Shown in pieces: positions 33,671 to 40,477 of a DNA stretch of 64,000 nucleotides (the stretch's first letter is position 1; every line of letters starts with the position of its first letter). The notes beneath the pieces are model-generated. The model was not told the origin of the DNA and ran no database searches. It worked only from the letters and a program-made list of their open reading frames with translations. Source of the DNA: Lentisphaerae bacterium GWF2_57_35. GTDB lineage: Bacteria; Verrucomicrobiota; Kiritimatiellia; CAIQIC01; GWF2-57-35. The stretch lies in contig MHBK01000019.1 of assembly GCA_001804865.1 (NCBI GenBank), positions 96,455 through 160,454 on the forward strand. Direction: 5' to 3'. A program made the translations under genes and the position numbers.

Positions 33671-34887
33671 CAATACCTGATATTCGCCCATGAGTTGGAT
33701 CGCAGCTCGTAAAACATCCCCGGCGACGAAACGACCTGCGCCCGATGATTGGTTTGGCCTACAAAATCCCAAAAGCCGCTTCCCGCCCTGGAGGCCGTAT
33801 TCAACAACAAAAGACTGGTGAAGCCCCTGATTTGATAGCCATATCCGGAGGTGCGGGCCGCGTGGTTTTCTCGCAGCACCACGCCGCCGCGAATCACTTC
33901 GTAGCCCAATCCGGCATGGCCTGAAGAAACCGACCGCACCACCCGGCCCATCGAGTCGAATTCCACGCCGGTGCCTGCGACGTCCGTAATCGTGCAATCC
34001 GACACTGCCGTTCCATACGTTCCATACAGCCCCGTGGCCTGAGATAAGGAAGACGTAACGGCATTCACCCGACAACGAAGGACCATCGCCCCATGAGAGG
34101 CACGCAGCCCAACAGCCGATCCATTGACCACCTCAATGCCTTGTACGGCCGAATCCACCACCAACGATCCGAATAGGGCTTGAATCCCAATCATGGGACC
34201 GGCCCTGGTACGGCAATCCGCCACCGTACAGCCGGCGACCAAACTGCCCGCACCCGCTTGCACCACCCAACAGGCGCCCGTTGTCGCTTGATGGGCAACA
34301 TGAATGCCGCTCAACAGGCTTCCCGCGGAACCTTCGACGATCGCGTCGAACGGGTATTTCGAAACACTGTCTCCGTAGAGGACGTTCTGAACAATCGAGC
34401 CGGGTCCGAAATCGATTGGGTTGCCTATATCCACCGTCGAATTGGAAAACACCTGGCAGTCCAGAATCAGACAACCTTCCCCCGCCCCAACCGCCTGGCC
34501 GCAACCCGAAATCGTTATGCGCTCCATCCGCCCGAAGTCGCCCAGGCCCACCGCAAATCGGCCAAAATCCTCCAGATGCCCATTCAAAATGCGCACCCCT
34601 CGCCACCCTTCAAATACGGAAATCGCCGATGAAAAGGAGGTCCGATTGCCCTTGATGGCATAGCCGTTCAAGTCCAGCGTCACATTATTGGCCGCAACCT
34701 GGATCGCGCTGCCGCTGCCGTTCGTAACGGATTCCGTCAGCACATAACTGCCGCTGTTGGTAATCGTCAACGGAATGTTGCGCTGCCCCAGTTTGATTTG
34801 CCCGTTCGCGGCCCAGCATGGCGCGGCCAGCAGCAGCATCAGCGCCGCGCAGGCTCCCTCCCCCCATCTGGTCTTTCGGTTTTTCAT
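33670..34887 (-). CDS. Secreted right-handed beta-helix protein (operon gene 2)
   Basis: About 405 residues from ATG 34887, which shares ATGA with the upstream stop. The signal peptide includes CAALMLLLAAPCWA. The entry motif is ITNSGSYVLTESV then VTLDLNGYAIKGN. The coils contain VSDCTITDVAG and LRCRVNAVTSS turns. It ends SSPGMFYELRSNSWANIRY. Paralogy with genes 1, 3 and 4 is clear from the shared N-terminal block, while the coil surfaces differ. That is what one would expect if the set displays different binding faces (inference). Confidence 0.82.
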   Translation of the reverse strand: MKNRKTRWGEGACAALMLLLAAPCWAANGQIKLGQRNIPLTITNSGSYVLTESVTNGSGSAIQVAANNVTLDLNGYAIKGNRTSFSSAISVFEGWRGVRILNGHLEDFGRFAVGLGDFGRMERITISGCGQAVGAGEGCLILDCQVFSNSTVDIGNPIDFGPGSIVQNVLYGDSVSKYPFDAIVEGSAGSLLSGIHVAHQATTGACWVVQAGAGSLVAGCTVADCRTRAGPMIGIQALFGSLVVDSAVQGIEVVNGSAVGLRASHGAMVLRCRVNAVTSSLSQATGLYGTYGTAVSDCTITDVAGTGVEFDSMGRVVRSVSSGHAGLGYEVIRGGVVLRENHAARTSGYGYQIRGFTSLLLLNTASRAGSGFWDFVGQTNHRAQVVSSPGMFYELRSNSWANIRY

Positions 34888-36143
34888 GGGTTGATCGAAA
34901 AATTCGCCCAAGGTTCTTCCACCGTAAAATCGCGGCCTGGATTGGTTCTCAGCGTTCCAAGACTATTGCCCGCCGCAATGGAATAGTTCGTCGTCGTATT
35001 CAGAAGCCCCGTATTCCGCGCGAGAAAATTGGAGTGGTTCATCAAGGCATAGAAGCCGATATAATTTCCGATCGCATCGTTTTCCCAAAGCTGATTTTGA
35101 TACCCGGCCGTGCTGAATCCGCCCCAGGCGTTGCTGTAGGCGTAATTATTTTCCAAGCGGCACCGCGAAGTGAACTGGAATCCATCCGCATCGGCCTCCG
35201 CCGCCATGCAACCTTGGATCAGCGCATCGTTTGCCACCTTGATCCCAACATCGTTGCCGTAAGCCAGCGAATCCTGAACGATCGCAAAATTCCCGCCGGA
35301 AAAACCTTGAGCGGAACTCGATGCCGCGTGATAAGTGCTAACGCATTCCCGGATCGAACCGCCCTCGCCCACCGCCAGACCATAGACCGTCGTCGCATTG
35401 GAACAGGCATAAGACACGCAACGGATCAATCGCGACGCCGCTCCGGCGTTAATCCCATAAATCGAAAAACCCGCCGCCCCGGAAAGCTCCGACACCACGC
35501 AATCCGACACCACGCAACCGGCTCCCGTCAGAATTCCGTGGGAATTATGGCCCGTGGAGCGGCTTTTCCGCACGATGCATTGCTGGACTTGACTGCCGTC
35601 CCCGACGCGTATTCCATAGGCCTCCACAGCGCTCGCATTGGAAAACGCGATGCAGCGCCGCACCATGGAATCCCGGCCCGAATAAAAGCCCCGCGCGCTG
35701 CGACACGCCAGCAGATCTTCAAGCGTATTCTGAGCCCCGGCGGCATTCACGCCCATCGCAGCGCCCGTGCCCCCAGCCCAATTTTCGATGTTGCCGTTTC
35801 TCACCTTCAAATGGCGGTTCCCGGCACTCTGATAAATCGCGCTGACCGACGTATTCCCCGGTCCAAAGATGGTGAATCCATTCAGATCCAGCTCCACATG
35901 ATCCGCCATCACCCAAATCGCATTCGCACCCGCCTGGGTCACCACCAAAGGACTGGTCAGGATATAACTGCCGGAAACTTCGATCCGGTAAGGCGGGTCC
36001 TGCAGATCCTTTTGGCCGATTTCGATGCGACCGCTGTCCGCTACAACCGACGATTGATTTACGAGGAGGCTGACAACAGCCAAACAACTTCCGATGTCGA
36101 TTCTCAAAGCGTGAGACAGGTTACGTGTGCGATGCAATAACAT
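34884..36143 (-). CDS. Secreted right-handed beta-helix protein (operon gene 1)
   Basis: 419 residues. The first gene of the five-gene operon. The signal-like segment (IDIGSCLAVVSLLVNQSSVVA) is preceded by a basic stretch; no strong ribosome-binding site is seen at 36143, so the start is approximate. The entry motif is IEVSGSYILTSPL then VELDLNGFTIFGP. Coil turns include MVRRCIAFSNAS, QVQQCIVRKSRS and RLIRCVSYACSN. It ends DFTVEEPWANFSINP. The gene for the next protein starts inside its stop codon. Confidence 0.82.
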   Translation of the reverse strand: MLLHRTRNLSHALRIDIGSCLAVVSLLVNQSSVVADSGRIEIGQKDLQDPPYRIEVSGSYILTSPLVVTQAGANAIWVMADHVELDLNGFTIFGPGNTSVSAIYQSAGNRHLKVRNGNIENWAGGTGAAMGVNAAGAQNTLEDLLACRSARGFYSGRDSMVRRCIAFSNASAVEAYGIRVGDGSQVQQCIVRKSRSTGHNSHGILTGAGCVVSDCVVSELSGAAGFSIYGINAGAASRLIRCVSYACSNATTVYGLAVGEGGSIRECVSTYHAASSSAQGFSGGNFAIVQDSLAYGNDVGIKVANDALIQGCMAAEADADGFQFTSRCRLENNYAYSNAWGGFSTAGYQNQLWENDAIGNYIGFYALMNHSNFLARNTGLLNTTTNYSIAAGNSLGTLRTNPGRDFTVEEPWANFSINP

Positions 36144-36231
36144 AACAGGAAAATACCGGCGCGGGAAGGAAGCGTCAAGGACACCCCCTGGACGTCAGCA
36201 ATTCTCATTATGGTCTCTTTTTATCGACCAT

Positions 36232-36251
36232 GGACGGCGAGGCCGCCGTCC
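36232..36251. repeat. GGACGGCG hairpin in the divergent intergenic region
   Basis: GGACGGCGAGGCCGCCGTCC forms an 8-bp stem. A second GC-rich palindromic block (CTGCGGCCTCGCGGCCCAGG) follows at about 36289-36308, and a copy of the CATAATTACAATGGCTG motif at 36312-36328. No coding signal lies in 36144-36374. Confidence 0.5.
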
Positions 36252-36311
36252 CTCCCGTCAAAAATGCCTATGGCCGATATCGGGAGGGGCTGCGGCCTCG
36301 CGGCCCAGGGC

Positions 36312-36328
36312 CATAATTACAATGGCTG
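36312..36328 (+). repeat. 17-bp dispersed motif CATAATTACAATGGCTG (copy 2)
   Basis: Exact match to the minus strand of 1746-1762. Confidence 0.5.
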
Positions 36329-36339
36329 GGGCCTGAAAC

Positions 36340-36368
36340 TTGACGGGACGTCATGTTGTAACTATAGT
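36340..36368 (+). promoter_or_regulatory. Sigma70 promoter of the AbrB/Doc module, probably leaderless
   Basis: TTGACG (36340-36345), a 17-bp spacer and TATAGT (36363-36368). The expected start falls at or next to the ATG at 36375, and no ribosome-binding site is present. Confidence 0.65.
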
Positions 36369-36377
36369 TATAACATG
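36352..36377. promoter_or_regulatory. 26-bp palindromic operator spanning the -10 box and start codon
   Basis: The inverted repeat CATGTTGTAACTA/TAGTTATAACATG has a single mismatched pair. It covers the -10 hexamer and ends in the antitoxin ATG, which fits tight autorepression by the AbrB-type antitoxin. Confidence 0.7.
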
Positions 36378-36599
36378 AAAACCAAAGTACGAAAGATCGG
36401 CAACTCGCTGGGCATTGTACTGCCCAAGGAAGCCATTCAGGCCATGAAAGTCAAAGAAGGCACGACGCTTTATATCACGGAAGCGCCGGAATGTTCGTTA
36501 CGGCTGTCCCCAGAGCAAGAGCACTTTGACAAGATGATGACTATTGCAGAGCGAGGCATGCAACGTTATCGGAATGCCCTCCGAGAACTGGCCAAATGA
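36375..36599 (+). CDS. AbrB/MazE-type antitoxin
   Basis: 74 residues from ATG 36375; the open frame extends upstream to 36210, but the promoter and operator lie inside that extension. The N-terminal swapped-hairpin DNA-binding domain is clear (KVRKIGNSLGIVLPKEAIQA, then VKEGTTLYI). The C-terminal helix (RGMQRYRNALRELAK) is the likely toxin-binding arm. It overlaps the toxin gene by 4 nt (ATGA). Pairing an AbrB-fold antitoxin with a Doc toxin, where Phd is the classical partner, is a known but less common arrangement. Confidence 0.85.
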   Translation: MKTKVRKIGNSLGIVLPKEAIQAMKVKEGTTLYITEAPECSLRLSPEQEHFDKMMTIAERGMQRYRNALRELAK

Positions 36600-36979
36600 A
36601 AGAGCCTTTGTGGATCACTCAAGAGGTCATTCTCGCTACACAGGAAGAACTGTTAGCCCGTTTTGGCGGCCTTGCCGGAGTTCGAGATGAAGGTCTGCTC
36701 GATTCCGCACTAAACCGCCCACGCCACGCCTTTGCCTATGGAAGCCCCTCGCTCTATGAGTTAGCGGCAGAGTATGCTTTGGGGATCGTTAAAAATCATC
36801 CGTTTATCGATGGGAACAAGCGTGCCGGGTTCATGGCTGCTTATATATTTCTTGGCATAAATGATATTGAATTCAACGCCCCCGAGGAAGAAGTAGTCCT
36901 GCAAACCCTCGCACTGGCCGCCGGCGAAATGGGCAAAAAAGCTTATGCTTCCTGGCTGAAGAAATCCTGCAACCAGTAG
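36596..36979 (+). CDS. doc: Doc-family (Fic fold) toxin
   Basis: 127 residues. The active-site motif HPFIDGNKR at 68-76 is the canonical Doc form with the catalytic His, Asp and Lys/Arg. Doc transfers phosphate from ATP to EF-Tu and stops translation. Length and helical pattern (LYELAAEYALGIVKN) fit a complete protein. It starts inside the antitoxin stop codon. Confidence 0.92.
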   Translation: MKEPLWITQEVILATQEELLARFGGLAGVRDEGLLDSALNRPRHAFAYGSPSLYELAAEYALGIVKNHPFIDGNKRAGFMAAYIFLGINDIEFNAPEEEVVLQTLALAAGEMGKKAYASWLKKSCNQ

Positions 36980-37030
36980 CCCTACTCGTCGCCGACGGGC
37001 CAGGAGAGGAACTCCCACTTCAATGTTCCG

Positions 37031-37318
37031 TTATTCCTTCGCTCCAGCGTCCGCCGGAACTTTCTCCAGAACGACGCCTTCATCTTCCAACTGCTTGATA
37101 TATTTTTCCGGGTTCTTTTTCACTTCCGGAATGCAAGCGCCGCAACAGACATAAATGCGCTTGCCGTCATGATCCACATACATCTCCTTATTGACAGCTC
37201 CTTTCATAACGGGACAACTCGTCTGAGCTTTGCCTTCTTCGGCAACAGCGCTCCAAGCTATTATTCCCGACATAACCGTCACAGCCGCAAACATCGCAAG
37301 CCATTTCCTCGTATTCAT
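37031..37318 (-). CDS. Exported small metal-binding protein (TRASH/YHS-like)
   Basis: 95 residues; ATG 37318 follows AAAAGGAG. A signal peptide (WLAMFAAVTVMSGIIAWSAV) precedes a short domain with CPVMKGAVNKEMYVDHDGK and IYVCCGACIPEVKKNPEKYI. The spaced cysteines and the CPxxxxxNxxxY pattern resemble YHS/TRASH heavy-metal domains seen in copper and other metal handling. It should act in the periplasm. A 33-codon frame with a strong ribosome-binding site and a palindromic operator-like element lie upstream, so metal control is possible. Confidence 0.75.
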   Translation of the reverse strand: MNTRKWLAMFAAVTVMSGIIAWSAVAEEGKAQTSCPVMKGAVNKEMYVDHDGKRIYVCCGACIPEVKKNPEKYIKQLEDEGVVLEKVPADAGAKE

Positions 37319-37377
37319 TCATTCTCCTTTTAATTACGGTTATTACCTAGCGCACTAAAACAAGTTGCGCAGCCGCT

Positions 37378-37479
37378 TTACCGCCATTTGGGCATGATAA
37401 AGTACGGCTCTGCGCATTCCTCACTCAGAAACGAAACGAAAACAGACCATTTCGTCGCAACCCAGTTCTTTATTTTCAT
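37378..37479 (-). CDS. Possible small protein (33 aa) upstream of the metal-binding gene
   Basis: ATG 37479 has AAAGGAG 8 nt upstream; the frame ends in TAA at 37378. The product is MKIKNWVATKWSVFVSFLSE followed by ECAEPYFIMPKWR, aromatic-rich with one Cys. The last 23 codons have a diverged duplicate at 37578-37645 in the same strand and frame, including the stop position. This suggests the peptide, or a repeat encoding it, was once copied. No family is recognised. Confidence 0.45.
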   Translation of the reverse strand: MKIKNWVATKWSVFVSFLSEECAEPYFIMPKWR

Positions 37480-37506
37480 TTCATTCTCCTTTCACCCGGT
37501 GTGTTT

Positions 37507-37532
37507 ACCGGAGGAGTAAAATACTCCGGGGT
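37507..37532. promoter_or_regulatory. Palindromic operator-like element upstream of the metal-binding operon
   Basis: On the minus strand, ACCCCGGAGTA, TTT and TACTCCTCCGGT give GGAGTA/TACTCC arms and ACC/GGT ends, the look of MerR-family metal-sensor operators. A TTTACC precedes it, but no convincing -10 is seen, so the assignment is tentative. Confidence 0.35.
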
Positions 37533-37577
37533 AAAGGATTTTCAAGAAATTGGCTGGCCCTCGTTTTCACACGGTTT

Positions 37578-37645
37578 TCATTGCCATTTCCGTAGGGAAT
37601 AGTACTTTCCTGCACATTCACGATTCAAAAACGAAATGAAAACAG
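37578..37645 (-). pseudogene. Diverged duplicate of the 33-aa small frame
   Basis: The minus-strand frame reads VFISFLNRECAGKYYSLRKW then Q and stop, compared with VFVSFLSEECAEPYFIMPKW then R and stop at 37378. The alignment is gapless over about 68 bp. It lacks the ATG and ribosome-binding site, and overlaps the 5' end of the phosphatase gene on the other strand. Confidence 0.45.
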
Positions 37646-38271
37646 TTCATCTCATCATGGTTCGGCACGGCGAGACGGTTTGGAACACGGAAAAACGCCA
37701 CCAAGGTCACCTCGACAGCCCTCTGACCAAGACCGGGCAAGCCCAAGGCCAAGCGCTGGCCGAGCGGTTGGCCGGCTTCAATCTCCAGGCGATCTATAGC
37801 AGCGACCTCATGCGCGCCCTGGATACCGCCCGGCTGATCGATCCTCACCGCCAACTTCCCATCCAATCGGATACCCGCCTTCGCGAGCGCCATTTCGGCA
37901 TCTTTCAGGGACTGACTCTCGAAGAAGTCCGGCTGCGCTATCCGTTCGAATACGAGCGCCATCAGAGCCACGATCCCGACTATGTCATTCCCGGCGGCGA
38001 AAGCCTGCGCCAATTTTATCGGCGAACCACGGAGGCCTTTGCCGAGCTGGTCGGTCGCCAGGAGGAGGGAACCATCCTGGCCGTCACGCACGGCGGCGTG
38101 CTGGTCAACCAGTTCAAGCACGTCCTCGACATTCCGCTCGAAGCCCATCGCCGCTTCAGCATGCTGAACACTTCGGTCAATATTTTTTCGTTTTCGAATG
38201 GGCGCTGGATGCTCGAAACCTGGGGCGATTCCCAGCACCTGGTGGACATGGAAGCGCTGGATGAGTTATAA
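37636..38271 (+). CDS. Histidine phosphatase family protein (phosphoglycerate mutase-like)
   Basis: 211 residues. The catalytic RHGE motif lies near the N-terminus (LIMVRHGETVWN), with the second His in VTHGG and the acidic residue in LRERHFGIFQG. This is the cofactor-independent-of-metal, two-histidine phosphatase fold of the GpmB/CobC/PhoE group. The exact substrate cannot be set. No strong ribosome-binding site precedes ATG 37636; an internal ATG at 37657 (MVRHGE) is possible. Confidence 0.88.
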   Translation: MKTVHLIMVRHGETVWNTEKRHQGHLDSPLTKTGQAQGQALAERLAGFNLQAIYSSDLMRALDTARLIDPHRQLPIQSDTRLRERHFGIFQGLTLEEVRLRYPFEYERHQSHDPDYVIPGGESLRQFYRRTTEAFAELVGRQEEGTILAVTHGGVLVNQFKHVLDIPLEAHRRFSMLNTSVNIFSFSNGRWMLETWGDSQHLVDMEALDEL

Positions 38272-38291
38272 ACGATCCAACGAGGTGCGAC

Positions 38292-38474
38292 ATGGGTTGG
38301 ACAAACATTCTATTCTGGATAGCCATTGTCATGCTGGTCGATGCCGCCATCGGACTCTGGGGCGCCAACGTCTGGCAAAAACTCGCCCCCCGCTTCCCCA
38401 TCCAGCGCATCGCCCTGATCGAAGCCGCCGCGGCCTTATTGCTCCTCACGATGTATTTCGTTCTGAAGCATTGA
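38292..38474 (+). CDS. Small two-helix membrane protein
   Basis: 60 residues with GAGGTG 4 nt before ATG 38292, 20 nt after the phosphatase gene. Two transmembrane helices are evident (ILFWIAIVMLVDAAIGLWGA and IALIEAAAALLLLTMYFVL) joined by a short basic loop. No family is recognised. It is probably co-transcribed with the phosphatase. Confidence 0.65.
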   Translation: MGWTNILFWIAIVMLVDAAIGLWGANVWQKLAPRFPIQRIALIEAAAALLLLTMYFVLKH

Positions 38475-38625
38475 TTTGAAATTGCTTTCATTTTTGAAAA
38501 ACGTTAGAGACAACCTAGATTGCATGGGTCCGACCCGAAGTATAGAGTCGCAATGCAGGATTGATTCGTATCATTGGAGCCCAAACAAAGCCGGTATAAT
38601 TCGGTAAACGACGAATGGAGTATCC

Positions 38626-40446
38626 ATGAAGAAAATGCTCGCCGGGTGTTGGTTCTTATTTGCTCTATCGCTTTTAACGACAGCTTGGGCCCAGGGATCG
38701 CTGCTGCCGCCCGGCCCGCCGAGCGAGACGATGAAGTCGCTCGACCAGGTTGAGGCCCGGATTCCCATCACGAAAACCTCCTATACCTGCGATGTGGCGG
38801 GCGCTTCGTATTATCTGACAAGCGATTTAACGGCCGGCGCGGGCCAGAACGGAATCGAAGTCACGGCCGCCAACGTCACGGTGGATCTGAACGGATTCGC
38901 CCTCTACGGATCGGGCGCGACAGCGGGCACGGGCATTCGCGGTCTGCCGGATGCGCACAACTTGCGAGTGCTCAACGGGACCGTATACAACTGGGGAGGC
39001 ATCGGCTACGGCATCTTTTGCGACGGGAGGAATGTCGAAGTCGCGTCCGTTCGCGTGGGCGACAGCGGCGCCGGCATCATGCTTTCGGATTACGCGCGCG
39101 TCTCGGATTGCGTTGCGGCAAACAACTCCGGGGGCGGCATCGTCGTTCGGCACAACGGACAGGTGGAAAACTGCATGGCCCTGAGCAACGGCTGGCACGG
39201 GATTTATGCATGGAACGGCGCCAGCGTCCGGAACTGCATGTCCGCTCAAAACAGCAGTTCCGGGATCGAACTGCAGAACAACGGCCACATCAAGGACAAC
39301 ACCGTTGTCGGCAACGGGACCGGCCTGCGCGTGACGGGAACCGGAAGTTATGTGGCGGACAACACCGTCAACGGCAACGCCGCGAACTACGATTTCGCCC
39401 AAGGCAACCAGCTCAACCTGTTAATATCCGAAGTGCCGGTCACGGTTTCCTGGCCCGCCTATATATTGCTGGCTGGAACGCTGACCAGCACCGGCACGGC
39501 GATTTACATCGATGCGCCTGGCGTGACCGTGGACTTGGGCGGACATTCCCTGCTCGGGCCGGATCGCGCCGGCGGATCCGGGGTACTAACCTCCAGCGGC
39601 AAGCACGGATGCACGATTCGCAACGGGGCGATCCTCAACTTTAACAGTGGCGTGGACCTTTACAGGACCAAAGGCTCTCGTGTGGAAGGCGTATCGGCGG
39701 TTTCCAACATCAACGGGATATGCTTCCTGGCGTCGGAAGGCTGCATGGCCGAGGCAAGCCGCTGCGAGGGGAACGAGGGGTCCGGATTCGTTTTCGGAGA
39801 TTCGGACGGCTGCGTGGTGCGCCACTGCGTTTCCGTCGGCAATGCCCTTCGGGGATTTGATTTCGATACCTACTCCATAGGCGGTAAAGGGAATGTAATC
39901 GAGCAATGTGAAGTGAGCGGCAACGCAACAGAGGGCATAATCTTCCGAGCCTACTCGGGAGACTGGTTGAACAATACCATCCGCGATTGCTCGATCGTCG
40001 ACAATGGCGGAACGGGCATCCTTTTCAGAGCGACCGGCTCAAGCGGATATTGCAACGGCAACTCCATTCTGCGATGCAACATCAGCCAGAATGCCGGCGC
40101 CGGGATTTGCTTCGCCACGACCAACGGCTACCACTACGGAAACGTCATCGAGGGTTGCACCTTGACGGACAACTCGGACACGGGGATCGCCATGTATAGG
40201 ACCCGCCGCTCCCGGGTGGACGGCAATCACATTGCAACTTCCGTGGCCCGTCCCGCGTCCGTATATGCCATTTTTTCGGATAGCGTTTCGTGTCAGGAAA
40301 ACCTGATCGTTCGTAATTCCGCGGCCGGCTACACCACGGAATACAATCTAAGCGCCAACGATACCTACGGCCCCATGGTCACGACAGTGGGGGCGCTGGG
40401 CACGTCTGGAGGAGACGCTCATCCCTGGGCCAATTTTGCGAGGTAG
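38626..40446 (+). CDS. Secreted protein with two right-handed beta-helix modules
   Basis: 606 residues; ATG 38626 has GGAG 5 nt upstream. The signal peptide is KMLAGCWFLFALSLLTTAWA. Two entry motifs of the family occur in one chain: VTVDLNGFALYGS at about 90 and VTVDLGGHSLLGP at about 300. Each is followed by its own set of coils (RVSDCVAANNSGGG, QVENCMALSNGWHG; later VVRHCVSVGNALRG, VIEGCTLTDNSD). It is therefore a tandem duplicate of the single-module proteins in the 30-36 kb operon. It ends GGDAHPWANFAR, the conserved tail. No lyase catalytic residues are recognised. Confidence 0.85.
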   Translation: MKKMLAGCWFLFALSLLTTAWAQGSLLPPGPPSETMKSLDQVEARIPITKTSYTCDVAGASYYLTSDLTAGAGQNGIEVTAANVTVDLNGFALYGSGATAGTGIRGLPDAHNLRVLNGTVYNWGGIGYGIFCDGRNVEVASVRVGDSGAGIMLSDYARVSDCVAANNSGGGIVVRHNGQVENCMALSNGWHGIYAWNGASVRNCMSAQNSSSGIELQNNGHIKDNTVVGNGTGLRVTGTGSYVADNTVNGNAANYDFAQGNQLNLLISEVPVTVSWPAYILLAGTLTSTGTAIYIDAPGVTVDLGGHSLLGPDRAGGSGVLTSSGKHGCTIRNGAILNFNSGVDLYRTKGSRVEGVSAVSNINGICFLASEGCMAEASRCEGNEGSGFVFGDSDGCVVRHCVSVGNALRGFDFDTYSIGGKGNVIEQCEVSGNATEGIIFRAYSGDWLNNTIRDCSIVDNGGTGILFRATGSSGYCNGNSILRCNISQNAGAGICFATTNGYHYGNVIEGCTLTDNSDTGIAMYRTRRSRVDGNHIATSVARPASVYAIFSDSVSCQENLIVRNSAAGYTTEYNLSANDTYGPMVTTVGALGTSGGDAHPWANFAR

Positions 40447-40477
40447 GCGATCATAAAGCAGTAGGCCGGAAGCCTTC

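Noticed and set aside
33671..34075. N-terminal extension of beta-helix gene 3
   Set aside because: It lies wholly inside the upstream gene; the signal peptide starts at 33670, directly coupled to the upstream stop.
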